From contig JACCIC010000271.1 in NCBI GenBank assembly GCA_018907035.1, positions 241,001 to 305,000 on the forward strand: a stretch of 64,000 nt of DNA. Reading direction: 5' to 3'. Source of the stretch: Sycobia sp. Sy_11. Lineage: Eukaryota > Arthropoda > Insecta > Hymenoptera > Epichrysomallidae. The position numbers and the translations under genes are program-made. The notes below the pieces were generated by a model. That model saw nothing but the letters and a program-made list of their open reading frames with translations, did no database searches and was not told where the DNA came from. Positions 24,076 to 35,501 of this stretch are shown here, piece by piece; within the stretch, counting starts at the first letter, position 1; every line of letters begins with the position of its first letter.

Positions 24076-25022
24076 TCTCTGCGATGTAAATTTCGCGAAG
24101 ATTTTTTGATGAAACAACCTTGCTCCAAGGCTGTTGCGATCATGCGGTAATCTAAATGTGTGCTCGCAGCAAGCTTGCTCCAATAAAAATTGCTATGTGA
24201 GTCTATAACAGAGATCGTGGATGAACTTCCGAAAAACGAACATAATCGATTTGTCGATTGTTTTTAGATGCTGATTAAAATTATCGTAGTGGCGTTTGAT
24301 CTAAATTTAATTTCCAAATTAAAAACTATAAACACAGAGTCTTTTGGAAGTATCTCGGGGAATATTAAAATTTACAAAAATATATTTTGAATAATCGTTG
24401 TACATCTCATTAAAATACATTTTTTTTATTCTATTTAATTCGTCTCTACAAACAGTATTTCTCGAAAAAAATGTATACGAAGATACCTATATTGAGTATA
24501 TGCGGGGAACCGTTCACGGGACACCGAAACGGAATAATTGATCTTTATCGAGAAATATTATTTGCACCGAAAACTCTATAGAATAAAAAATATGTATTTT
24601 AATGAGCTCGATGATTATGGTTTAAAATTTTTGCAACTGTTTTTATTTTCTAAGAGAAATTGAACAAACCATGATCTTTATAGACTTTGCATGGATTTAG
24701 GAATAAATATTCAATTTCCATCTAAAGCTGTTACGATACTCGTAATTAGTTCCCCAAAAATCATAAATATTCAGAAAAATAGTGCGGGGGAATTTTCTGG
24801 AAACTAAAATGGATACAGCCACACTACTGACATTGCTTCGGCGAGCCCTGGAGCTTCATTATTTTTTTCTACGGATATTTAATACATGATAATATTATAA
24901 TAGCTAAAATTATCTAGGCAATATATTTTTATACATTGCGTATTTTTTACATAAGTAGTATTTAACTATTTGATAAGTCGATTATGTTACTATCTCGAGC
25001 GAAGCCGAGACGGGAATGCTAG
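24076..25022 (+). mobile_element. non-autonomous Helitron, copy A (about 947 bp)
   Basis: The 3' end shows a hairpin (CTCGAGCGAAGCCGAG, 24993-25008) ten bases before a terminal CTAG (25019-25022) followed by T, as known for Helitrons, which end CTRR and insert between A and T. The inferred 5' start is TCTCTGCGATG after an A. The whole length is similar to copy C at 62774-63711, with shared landmarks GTTGCGATCAT, GAGTATATGCGG and TAAAGCTGTTACGAT. No Rep/helicase coding is present. The 5' start lies within a 19-bp hairpin (24052-24070 with 24079-24097). Confidence 0.75.
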
Positions 25023-25030
25023 TGTATATG

Positions 25031-25035
<5 letters not shown>

Positions 25036-25113
<78 letters not shown>
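25036..25113. repeat. (TA)n microsatellite
   Basis: About 39 TA units next to the Helitron 3' end. The isoleucine/tyrosine-rich frame across it is an artefact. Confidence 0.95.
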
Positions 25114-25116
<3 letters not shown>

Positions 25117-25296
25117 CATACATATTTTCATATATGTAAAGAACATATATATAAATATTATTAAAATAATGTTAATGCAAATGAGATTCGGTAAATTATT
25201 ACTAAAAATCAGATGGAAAAATCGGTGCTGCGAAAAATCGAAGAATAAGTGTATGCACACGCACACGCGTGCAGAGGGAGAGAGAGATAGAATGCC

Positions 25297-27831
25297 TACG
25301 ATAAGTCCATCGGCCTTTGCTAGAATCGCTCCATTGTTTTTGCCATATTTCTATAGAACGTTGACGTTCCACGTTTTTAGCACGTTGTAGAGAATCCACT
25401 GCGGCCTTACATATGTTGTGCAGCCTAGCCAGTTCATCTGTAGCTAAATTGAAAGGAAGAATTCCGGCAACTACCTCAGCAGCGTCGGTGGATACTGTCT
25501 TGTAATCACTAATAATACGTATACAGGAGCGGCGACGGGTCGCAATGGCCAGCTCACAATACGATTTAATTCCGCATGCATGATGCCAGATTGGCGCTGC
25601 ATACATGCTGACAGAATTAACAACATAAGCTAATAGCTTTCTCTGAGGTGGGCGTGGGCTACCAATGTTAGGCATGAGTCGACACAAGGCAGCTGAAACT
25701 CGTTGCGCTTTTTCGCCAGATATCTTTAGATGTTCTTTGAAGTTTAACTTGGCATCAAGCTGTACACCCAAGTATCGTAAAGATGGCGCAGAACTAATGC
25801 GGCAGCTACCAACTTTATGAGTGATACTATCTACCTTCTTACGACTGCTGACAAGAACTACTTCTGTCTTGTGCTCCGCTAATTGTAGGCCAGCCGACTT
25901 AATCCATCTATTGATGTTGCTGATTGCCTCATTAGCATTTTCAGTGAGTTCATCCAGGGTCTTAGCCGTCACTACTAGAGCGATATCGTCGGCGTACCCT
26001 ACTGTTATTGAACCAGACGGTTGTGGAATCCTCAACACCATCATACATAATATTCCACAATATAGGTCCCATAACCGAGCCCTGGGGGACTATCGCAGTA
26101 ACATTATGCGATACAATGCCTTCATCTATTCGGTATAATATTACCCTATTCTCAAAGTAGCTGGCCACGACATTCTGTAAATAACCAGGTACTCCGAACT
26201 CTTTAAGAGAACTCATAATAGCAGACCAGCGCGCTGAATTAAAGGCATTCTTGACATCTAGAGTGACAATGGCACAATACTGTTTATTGCCACCTTTCAA
26301 TCTCTTACCACTGATTGCATCTCCTGCAGTACACACTGCCAGTTTAATAGCATCGACTGTTGATTTTGATTTCCGAAATCCAAATTGGCGTGAGAATAAA
26401 CCGCGCAATCCTTCAGTGAATGCTTCCAGTCGGCTACACATTAGTTTTTCAAATATTTTACCTACCGTGTCGAGCATACACAATGGCCTGTATGATGACG
26501 GATCATCAAGTGGCTTATTGCCCTTAGGTAACAGGACTAACCTTTGAGTTTTCCAATCAGGAAAAATACCCTCAAGAAGACAAGCATTATATACTTTTAG
26601 AAATATAGATGGATTCTTCTGTATCGCCAACTTAACTGCAGCATTAGGAATACCATCAGGGCCAGGGGCAGCATTGTGTCTCATCTTAGCATAAGCATTA
26701 TGTAGCTCCATTTCTGTTATAGGTGGTATATCGTCCGAGTGTTTCGTGCGCAGTACAGTCCCATGGGTGTCATTGGGAAAGAGAGCGGAAACAATCTTAT
26801 CAATCAATACCGTGCTAGTGGGTTATATTGGTGCCCTACTCAATCGTGCCATGACTGTTTTGTATGGTCGCCCCCATAAGTCATTGTTGTCCTCTGCACA
26901 CAGTTCAAACCAGCATCGACGCTTGCTTGCCTTAATGGCCTGGACAAGCGCTCTTTGTGCTTCTTTAAATAAACTTTTAAACGTATCACGATGGCTGTGG
27001 TCTCTTTGGGCAAGTCTACGTGCGCGATGGCATTGTTTCCGCAATTCTGCAATTTCATTTGTCCACCAGTAGACAGATTGACGATGTTTAAACCCGCTCT
27101 TAGTCCTAGTCATCGATGCATCCCATGCTTCAGAGATATGCTTCATAAGTGCATTTGCCAGATGGCCTGGTTCACCATATTTTAAACGTTCTTCTGATAT
27201 TATAGTAGCGAACACTTCACAGTATCTCGTACAAGATCGCCCTGTGATCACTGTGGGTGTAAAGGTCGCTTACTCTCCAGTTAAGGATCCGCTGAATCAG
27301 GTCGTTACTGGCGAATGTTACATCAATGACTGATTGTTTAGCTCCCCTAATGAAAATGGATTCAAATCCCTTATTAACCACGTGGAGTTGAAGAGAATTA
27401 AGGCCATCAAGCAGCATACTACCTCTGTTATTTGTTGAAGCGCTTCCCCAGGCTGTAGACCACGCGTTAAAATCGCCAGCGATTAATAATGGTTTCTTGT
27501 CCATGGCTTCATCAACTAATTTAGCTACAAGGATTTCAAACTGCTTGTCTGTCAAGCTTGGAGGAGCATATACACTGAAGACGTATATTTCTTGTATTTT
27601 AGCCCAGGATATCAATTTGCTCCGATGACTCGACTGCTTTAGTACCTGCCTATTTTGACCAATCCAGAGGGCAGCTCTATTGCTTGTGTCACTTATCCAG
27701 CGCTGTGGTCTGTCCCTGCCACAATATGGTTAGGAGATTACAGCAATGTCTATTCTTAGCTCCTTTATTGTCTGTTTCAGCAGGTCATGATACGCTACGC
27801 AGTGGTTGGTATTCAGTTGGAATATTCGCAT
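25297..27831 (-). pseudogene. R1-clade ORF2: APE endonuclease and reverse transcriptase, broken
   Basis: The start codon at 27831 begins MRIFQLNTNHC, followed by IDIAVIS and an in-frame stop where the family has a Glu of the endonuclease active site. Endonuclease continues at 27217-27615 with AGDFNAWSTAWGS and THSDHRAIL, catalytic motifs of the APE type. A frameshift near 27235 leads to 26823-27251, then a stop, then the RT fingers and palm at 25962-26807 (NAAPGPDGIP, LLPKGNKP, VTLDVKNAFNSARW, PQGSVMGPILW). A further shift near 26040 leads to YADDIALVV and the thumb (25297-26044). This enzyme nicks target DNA and primes reverse transcription there. At least two stops and two shifts make it inactive. 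Confidence 0.85.
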
Positions 27832-29205
27832 GTTTTATGTCTGTTTAGAAACTCCACAGTGATCGGGCACTTATAGCTGTAGGCTGGATGGTTAAGCTCC
27901 TTTTTTCCTTCACATTTACAGAGTAAACAGCAGGGCTCCTTTACACACAGCTTGGATAGATGGTCTTTTCCACCGCAGTGCCTGCAAAGTTTAGTTCTGT
28001 CAGGGCCCGAGCACATAGCCACTAAATGGCCAGTCTGCCAACACCTGAAGCAGCGCTTTATTTCTGTTTTTTTTTTTCGAACTCTGCAGCTGACCCATCC
28101 GATTCGAACATGCCCTGCACATAGTAACTCAGCTGCGTGGCTATATGGTACAGACACCACCGCCGTCTGAGTACCCCCATAAACTTGCCGCAAGGAACGA
28201 GCGATTAGCATGTTGGTCTCCTTTAGTTCGACGTCTGTTTTCAGAGCCTCTAATACTTCATCCTTTGTAGTGACCTCATCTATATCTTTAATCTCCAAAG
28301 TAATATGATTAGTCGGGACCGAAGTGGATGCGCTATGGCCAACCTTAGTTTCAGCAATGCGAGCCAACTCATGTGCATCTTTGGCTGTCCGTTCTAACTG
28401 AAGTACAAGGGCACCGCTTGCATTTCTGCGTATCCTGTTAACCTCATTCTTCACATGAGATTAACTCTGGGTCATTCTTTATTTGACGCAGTACCTCCGC
28501 GTATGTAACTCCTTCATTGGCCTTAATCAAAATGGAATTAGGTCTATTTCGTCCATTAAGCCTGCGTGAACTAGGTAATTCTTTAACTTTACCTTTGGGC
28601 TTCTTGCGCTTGATAGTCTGCCATTGATTTTCCTTGGTCTCAGACTTTCCTGTAGGTACTCCCACCGAATCTGGTGGTCTCCTTAAGCCCAGTGATGGTT
28701 CTTTCGTCCTTTTGCCACCTACTGTTTTATGAGTGAAATCTATCTCTTCGGCTGCGCTTCGTTTGGTATCAGAGCGTAGACTCGGCGTATACGTTTGAGT
28801 CACCACTTCATGAGTACCGGGACGGTGATACTGCAACAGATCATCCTCTGTCATACTGATGCATTTGTAAGAGGCATTAATAGAACAAGCAAGATCCTTA
28901 ATGGTCTTGTGCACATTATGCCTATCTTTAACAAAATCCAACAGTTGGCTGATCTTCTCACCAAGTCGCTCCAGATGATTGTTTCTTCGCGTGATGGAGA
29001 TTTCACGATCCGTCATTTCCTGATCTATCATGACCTCTCCTTTAGTACTCAATGTACTGTCTATGATGATGTTTGATTTGCCCTCCCCAGGATCCGAGGA
29101 GCTACCACCGACCATAGAGGCTTGCACTCTATCGGAATCGGTGAGGAGATTGACCGGTCTTGCCGGAGTTACTCCCTGGGGTATATCCTTGTTTATACCA
29201 AACAT
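27813..29205 (-). pseudogene. R1-clade ORF1 (gag-like RNA-binding protein), frameshifted
   Basis: The N-terminal two thirds (28444-29205) are open and hydrophilic with basic runs (TIKRKKPKGKVK) and end in the clade's conserved TYAEVLRQIKNDPEL. A shift of one base at about 28450 breaks the join to 27813-28454, which starts VNRIRRNASGALVLQLER and carries three zinc knuckles: CFRCWQTGHLVAMC, CRHCGGKDHLSKLC and a third beginning CLLCKC. Such proteins package the element RNA and help target it. Apart from the shift the reading is intact, which suggests a fairly young copy. Confidence 0.85.
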
Positions 29206-29450
29206 TAATCATAATTGGCCTTAAGTTCGGGAGGCCCTCCCTATTAGCTTTTTCTGTCCACCCTGAGTATTTTATTTCCTCAGTGCCCTCTACAAATTGT
29301 AGCGAGCCATCCCCTATCCGCAACCTGGGGAGGCGCCAGATGGGAGAAAGCAACAAAATTCCACACTGGTGGAGTTAAATTAAAATAAAAGGCAAAATAG
29401 TAGTTATTTTACCAAAAATCTCAAAAAAATGCATGTGTGCGTGTTTATAT

Positions 29451-29811
29451 GTAGCTGTGATGCTACGCTCCGTACGATGTATCCATGCATATGGAGGGAC
29501 ATGCCAGAAAGAGTATGATAGAGGGAAGGCGAAGTATCGGGTGAACGCGCCCTGGTGCTGTAAGCAAGTTCATTAATATCGAGGGTCTATTCCGAAAGGC
29601 CTCCGTAAGTTGCCGATGAGTAGATATGGCAATGTTAGAATGCATTTTCCTATACTTCCCATGTAAATGTCATAAATGGTTATGAAATTGCCAGTTTTCC
29701 ACCGTTGACATAATCAGTGGAAATAAACGGTCATGTAGGGTATTTTGACTTATTGGTGACTCATTGGGATATCGTTCCGTTACGTTTGTTTTAGTAAGCA
29801 GCTGATGGCGC
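29451..29811 (+). mobile_element. LTR-like repeat, second copy of the 16396-16814 family
   Basis: Matches 16604-16814 from 29583 onwards: TTCCGAAAGG, AAATAAACGGTCA and the final CAGCTGATGGCGC, after which both loci diverge. No internal retrotransposon sequence adjoins it, so it is probably a solo LTR. The left border (TGTAGCTGTGATG) is inferred from the TG start only. Confidence 0.5.
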
Positions 29812-29927
29812 TCATTTTCACAAAACCCCGTTGCTGCTAGTCGTTCCCATATATATGTATATGTGTAAGCGAAAATAGTGTAAAAGTTTGGATGTGTATT
29901 ACATATTTGAATTTTAAAAAAAGACTC

Positions 29928-30258
29928 TGTAGGATTTTTGCAGGGGAATGGTAATGCAGGACCGTCTACACGTCGGTCGTAATCAGGATGCAGAAAATAA
30001 GGCACGTGGTTAAACTAATAACGAGTTTATTAACAATAGAATATACAATACTACGAGGTGAAAGTGAGACTATGTGATCTCAGCTCTACCGATATCCAGA
30101 GTGGAATGCCGCGGCGTGCGGCCGCTGCCCATGCCGCGCCCGTAGCAGCCCCCTCCACGTAGTCGGAGGCGCCGCCGCTCGCTATATTACATGCGTGAAT
30201 ATGCGCTAGGGCGCATGCGCGTACTGTCGTGGGTTTGTGCTCGTGCACAATCCCCACA
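29928..30258 (-). mobile_element. solo LTR (331 bp) with 4-bp target duplication
   Basis: On the plus strand it begins TGTAGGATTT and ends AATCCCCACA, flanked by ACTC on both sides (29924-29927 and 30259-30262). Read on the minus strand it starts TGTGGGGATTGTGC, includes GCGCATGCGC, has an AATAAA at about 30020 and ends AATCCTACA. It has the same length and similar termini as the LTR at 7081-7411. The 4-bp duplication is typical of Ty3/Gypsy integrases, but the internal part of this family is not in the window. Confidence 0.85.
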
Positions 30259-30626
30259 ACTCTTTAAAGAAGGTTCCAAATCAAATTTTTATTTGATTAT
30301 TATCGAATCAAAGTATTTCTGAACTGATTTAATTTTAAAGTTAAATTTTAAGATACTTACGTTATTTAAAGAGTTCGAAGGTAAGTATAAGCAGTAGTTA
30401 AATTAGGATAAGCGCAGTTACATAAATTATATTTATTTACGTAATACAGTATAGCAATAAACTGTACAATTTTTGTATTTTCTTTTTTCTCCGCATTGAA
30501 ATGTTTCCTCATGTTGATATGATGAGTATAAATTGTATAGACCATCATCCTCATAATAATAGAATCATAGTAAATATCATTGACAATATCATTATATTCA
30601 TCAGTCAAACCTTTTTTTAATTCTGG

Positions 30627-31545
30627 CTATTTATTTGAGAAATCTTTTACTTCCTTTATTAAAGCAGTTTTAAAAAAATTTGGATAAAATTGGGTCATTT
30701 TCTCACTCAGTGTTTTAAGCATAGAAAGTAAGACTGGATCCGGAAAATTTATAAAATTTTTTGGATCTAATAGACTTAAGTCTGTATAGAAATCTTTGTC
30801 GTTGTTGAATCTTTTCTTCATACTAGTGATTATATAAGATGTAACAACAATATAAATTTCAACTTTAAATTTCTGTTTCGGATTAATCGGCGAATCTTTA
30901 GAAGCTTCTAAGGCTAACCTTTTTTTACAGTTTCTAATCATTTTGAAAAAATCGCTTACAATAATGTCACATTCTTTTTTCTCTAATGTATCATTTGCCC
31001 ATTTAATAAACGTATTAGCTTGTTCTATTACAGTATTAAAATCGTTTCGACTACTTTTTATTTCATTTACAGTCACATATATCATTATACTCGCTGTTAG
31101 TATATCCAATCCTACAGTCTGCAGATATTTAGAGAGAGGCGTGGTGACAGAAAAAATTCTCATAAATGTTTTTGACATTAAAATTATTTCAAATGAAGTT
31201 AAGGTGTCAATAAAAGTTCAAGCTTGATAAGCGTTCGAACTATGTTCTCTTGAGCTGAAATTTCGAATTGTCTCCATAGTCATAAGCAATCCAATGTACA
31301 CACTTTTAGTCGGATCTACGAAGTCTGAAATATTTTAGTTAAAGCGGCATCTTTAGCCCACGACCTTGTATCGTCAATTAAATTTAAATGCTGTTTTGTG
31401 TCAATATTATTTTTCCATATATTCATCCTCATATTTGACTCTTAAAATACTTGCAATACAATTTAATAACCCAAACAAATTTTAAATTTCTATTATAGAT
31501 TTTGTACAGTCATAAATGACTAGATCAAGTCGGTGAGCATAACAC
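30627..31545 (-). pseudogene. hAT-type transposase relic (ZMYM/DUF4371-like)
   Basis: The open frame 30627-31178 (183 codons) starts TFMRIFSVTTPLSKYLQTVGLDIL and holds NDFNTVIEQANTFIKWAND, matching the middle of insect proteins related to hAT transposases and ZMYM-type domesticated genes. Upstream on the same strand (31180-31545) shifted frames give CYAHRLDLVIYDCTKSI and RSWAKDAALTKIF-like stretches, the catalytic core with the CxxH-type motif before it. The C-terminal dimerisation domain was not found. Several stops upstream indicate a relic, although the 183-codon part is intact. Confidence 0.65.
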
Positions 31546-31975
31546 CAGCCTTCCTCTCTGCCACTAGGTCCTCTCTTCTTCTCCCACGCGCTGTTTCTGA
31601 CTCGCTCTCTCTTCCCTTCTCTCTCCTTTTCCCTTGCTCTTTCTTGCTTTCTTCTTTTACTCTCGTTCCTTCTTTCACCACCTCTCCCTCACTTTCTATC
31701 TTTAACTCTTCTTCCTTTCTTTCAGGTTTCTTTCTCTTTCTCTTCCTTTATTTCTACTCCCTTCTGTTTCTCCATTCATATCTGTTTTTGCTACTCGTCT
31801 CTTCTCACTATGCTTTACTCTCTGCTACTCTTTCGTTGCGGCTTTTTTCGTTATCTCTCCAGTCTAGACTCGTTCTCTTAATCGGCTGTCCTTTCGTATC
31901 TCCTTCTTTCCCCTTTCGATATCTCTTTCTTCTACCAGCCTTGTTCCTGTCTCCAGCTTTCACACATCTTTTTTT
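31546..31975 (+). repeat. polypyrimidine (CT-rich) tract of about 430 bp
   Basis: The plus strand is almost entirely C and T with irregular CTCT, TTCTT and CCTT motifs and no fixed repeat unit. The Ser/Leu/Phe-rich open frame here is a composition artefact. Confidence 0.85.
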
Positions 31976-34147
31976 AAATTTGATTCGATAACTAATTCTT
32001 TAATACAAGAAAAATGATCGAATTGAGCATAATTCATTTTTATCATGGAAAATTTTTTTTTATTCTTAACTTTAATTATGCAGCTCGAGAAATTTCTCAC
32101 TGATATGAAATTCAACTACTTAGAAATAAATTTCATATTGTAGCTACTGGCTTTCTCTGCTTAATATACTGAATTATTCTACCTTTGAATAAAATATTCT
32201 GAAATTTATTATCCTCCATATATATAAAAAATTTTTTTTCACTGGTAATAGATAGAAAATGCAATAGAACTTACAATTTAATATTACCAAATTTTTTAGA
32301 GGTTAACAAAAACGCTAGTTTTCTTTATTATTATGGTATCGTTTAAACCATTATAAGTTAATGGTATAATAATAAAATAATAATAGTAATAAATAAAAGC
32401 GTTTATAATTCTTAGAGTAACTATGTGGAGGAATCTATGTGTTGCCATAATGTATAAATTCCTGACTATATTAAAGATCTTATTGTTAACTGTACATATA
32501 AATAGCAAGGTAAGATGAAATTGTTATTTATACTAATAAATGAGTCCCTTTCGTCTGGAATAAATAAAAAAAATAAAAATTATGTAATTATCGATACTAA
32601 ATTACAGTTTCACATAAGCAAGATTTTTTTCTTTTTATTTTTTTTTATTAGTTAACGGTCCGCTCAATCCTTTATTATTAATCTCCATGCCTTATTAAAG
32701 AGAATCTATCTTATGCACATATGTCTTGTTTGCGACAAGATCCACTGTAATGGAATCAATTATAATAAAATTTAATTGTATTTAAACTACAGCTTATCTT
32801 TACTTTTAAATTTGCTTTCAGTGACTTCAACAAAGTCCAATTTCTACACATTATTTACTTACAATATGACAACTAAACTTCTTGTTTGATTAATATTTGT
32901 CTTTGTTGATCCCTAAACATTAATCACACACACGTATGGAATTCTTTTATTTAATTTCATTTTTTGTTTGTTAAATATTACTATTAAAAATAAAAAAAAA
33001 TTTAGCACCACTCTCCCCATTTTCTTAACTCTTACACGCAGCTCTTATAAATGTACTGAATTTTGTTTTCTTTTTTCTCTGTTGCATAAACAATGAATAA
33101 TGAAATTTAACCTGTTTCATTCTTAATATTTAAATATTTTTATCAATTTATACTGACCAAAATTTAATTACGCTATAAAAACTTATACACAAATGAAATT
33201 TAGTTAAATAAATTACTTTCGCGGTTTTGCTAGGATAAACATAACGATTATTTGAATTATAAGTAGACTTAAGACGAACGTTATGCTTACAACTCTTACA
33301 CTCCGAACAAGTTTGCAATCAAAGCAAGAACAATTTTTCAAATAATATAACAGTAGCTGGTTTTTTTTCTTTTATGGGTTAGTCATTTGAAAGTCTCACC
33401 CTAGCAGTGGTTCAAAATTTTCCTCACAATGACGTAATCACTGACAGATTTTAGCACTTCGTACCCTGTTATAACCTGGATTTCATTGGAAGTAGTAATG
33501 TGATAAACAAACACATACCAAATTCTATAAACAAACACTTATCCAATAGTTTGTTAATAACACAAAACGATTTCAATAGAATCTAGTGCGTGCTTTTCCT
33601 TTCACATTCTATATCCTTTCTTGAAAAACTCAACAACAGAATAGATCGTGTGTCGGTGAATAGATTTCATTAATCAACAATTAACAGCTCTTAATATTCT
33701 AAAGGTGATAAGTAATCACTTTCCCTCTCAACTGAAGATACTCTTCTTGTTTCTTCATTTTGACAGGCCATGTCCATGGTATGTTTATCGCATAGTTCCT
33801 TAATTTGGCCGTGATTTTCCTGTAAATATAGTATTATAAACAATAGGAAAACTAGTCTAACTATTTAGCCTGATAACACGAATCCACTCCCTTTTTTGTG
33901 GGATGGCGCGCGCGTCGTTTTCGTTCTCTTGGACAAGTCGGCGCGGGTGCCTTGTTACACCTGTCATTATATATATAATGCGCAGGGTCGCACTTGAAAA
34001 TTGCGGAGTTGTCAAAACTGAGTGAGCACAAAATCGTATTATAATGCTAAAGCAGACAAGCTTCAGTTGAATTTATTATTCAAAAGGGGAGAATGAATAT
34101 ATTATTCTTTGACAACAGACACACACGAAAAGACACGCAGACAAAAA
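31976..34147. other. AT-rich spacer with one GC-richer patch
   Basis: No gene recognised. A GC-richer patch at about 33890-33990 (GATGGCGCGCGCGTCG) may be part of an LTR, but no partner copy was found. Confidence 0.4.
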
Positions 34148-34190
34148 TGAGATCAAGATTATAAAATTAAACTCTAATGTCAATAAATCG

Positions 34191-34292
34191 ATGATGACAA
34201 TGACGATCACGATGACCATGACGATGACGATGACGATAACGATAACGATGACGATCACGATAACGATAACGATGAGGATGACGATGACGATA

Positions 34293-34336
<44 letters not shown>

Positions 34337-34468
34337 CATGACGATGACGATCACGATAACGATAACGATGACGATCACGATAACGATAACGATAACGATG
34401 AGGATGAGGATGACGATGGTGATGACGATGACGATAACGATGACGATAACGATGACGATGACGATGAG

Positions 34469-34515
<47 letters not shown>

Positions 34516-34555
34516 GGATGACGATGAGGATGAGGATAATGATGGCATTGCTCGT
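34191..34555. repeat. hexanucleotide microsatellite (ACGATG/ACGATA)n, about 365 bp
   Basis: About 60 units, mainly ACGATG, with ACGATA, ACGATC and AGGATG variants arranged in clusters. Both strands are open across it (Met-Thr on plus, Ser or Ile-Val on minus), which is only a result of the repeat. It adjoins the LTR remnant on the left and BEL/Pao integrase on the right. Confidence 0.95.
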
Positions 34556-34559
34556 AGCT

Positions 34560-34854
34560 CCTTATCGGTGGCTCGAATGGTCATCGAATTATCGCTAAAG
34601 AGATTACGACAAATCCCTCTTCTATATATGAACCTTTGATATACTGAGAGAAAAGCAGCTGTAGTCGGGTCTCTTAAGAATTCCAGGTGTATGGCTCTGT
34701 TAGCGAAAGAAACAAAGAGAACTGTATACCCTTTATCATTTCGGTGACCCCGCCCCTTGGTGGTACGTATCTGAAAGAGGCCCGCATAATCGACTCCGGA
34801 CGATGTAAATGGTCGCGCTAGCGTAACTCGGGACGACGGTAAATCTCCCATCAC
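34560..34854 (-). pseudogene. BEL/Pao integrase core, 3'-truncated by the microsatellite
   Basis: Reads LARPFTSSGVDYAGLFQIRT then KGYTVLFVSFANRAIHLEFL and a SDN motif, the first two catalytic Asp blocks of the integrase (family pattern FxxxGVDYAGPF and SDNGTNF). After RATDKELRAM it runs into the hexanucleotide array and the catalytic Glu region is absent. Upstream, a zinc-binding part lies at 34975-35196 in another frame. Confidence 0.85.
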
Positions 34855-34974
34855 TTGGTGCGCTAGTCGAGGCTTTACACGTTGGCATCTAGTACATTTA
34901 TCGATTACACTCTTTACTAATCGATTTCTACCAATAATCCAGATATATCGTAGTGATGCGCTCGAAGTTCAAGT

Positions 34975-35196
34975 CTATCCCCCTTGAAGCGTCAGTCGGT
35001 GTGCGTATTCATGAAATAAGCTACTTAGTTTAGAATAGCGTGAGTGAATAGGAGGGTGTTTCCACTCACAAGAATGCTCAGAGTTCGATAATCGACCGCC
35101 TACGCGTAATATGCCGTTATCTTTTCCTAATATAGAATTCAGTTTGCTGAGTGGACTACCTTTTGGCACGCATTTTCCGGCCTTAAGTAATTTCAT
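34975..35196 (-). pseudogene. BEL/Pao integrase zinc-binding (H2C2) region, partial
   Basis: GILRVGGRLSNSEHSCEWKHPP is the block that precedes the HHCC domain in BEL/Pao pol, and HEYAHRLTLQGG holds the His pair. The Cys pair near 34870-34930 is only weakly recognisable. Upstream the reading is interrupted by a (TA)n tract at 35225-35289. Confidence 0.8.
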
Positions 35197-35222
35197 TTTT
35201 GCTTCGAACGTATTTACCTGCG

Positions 35223-35224
<2 letters not shown>

Positions 35225-35289
<65 letters not shown>
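35225..35289. repeat. (TA)n microsatellite inside BEL/Pao pol
   Basis: About 32 TA units that split the linker between RNase H and integrase. Confidence 0.95.
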
Positions 35290-35292
<3 letters not shown>

Positions 35293-35501
35293 CGAGTGCT
35301 GGCAGTGCTTAGTTCTTTAACAGAAAGAAAAATTGAGAGAGGATCTAGGCCACGTTTACATCTACGTAAAACGGTTACCGGGCGTAAACAATAAGCGACG
35401 ACGCGTAGTAGCTTCGTTAAACTAGAAAACCGAGCGGGGATCTCTGATTCATTCGAAATGGCTTGAGCGTGCAGGACCTTTGTTCATGCAGATAGCTGAG
35501 G

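Larger units (their letters stand above)
25297..29400 (-). mobile_element. R1-clade non-LTR retrotransposon, copy 2 (ORF1 and ORF2, 3' end lost)
   Basis: The most complete copy of the family. ORF1 (27813-29205) and ORF2 (27831 down to 25297) overlap by 19 bp, as is usual in the clade. The element's 3' end is missing: similarity to copy 1 stops at 25297 inside the region before the C-terminal zinc finger, where GA- and CA-rich repeats begin. The 5' UTR reaches roughly 29400, where TGTGTGCG-type sequence begins. Several stops and frameshifts inactivate it. Confidence 0.85.

Noticed and set aside
24982..25266. Open frame with long Tyr-Ile run on the minus strand
   Set aside because: Produced by the (TA)n tract at 25036-25113.
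25821..29224. Plus-strand frames of 60-110 codons
   Set aside because: Shadows of R1-clade ORF1 and ORF2 on the minus strand.
31533..31991. 152-codon Ser/Leu/Phe-rich frame
   Set aside because: Result of pyrimidine-only composition, with no domain or start context.
34191..34555. CRISPR-like regular repetition
   Set aside because: Units are contiguous hexamers without spacers. It is a microsatellite in a eukaryotic genome.
34076..34598. Long open frames of Met-Thr, Ile-Val or Ser repeats on both strands
   Set aside because: They are translations of the ACGATR hexanucleotide array, which lacks stops in several frames. Only the part right of 34560 on the minus strand is real integrase.
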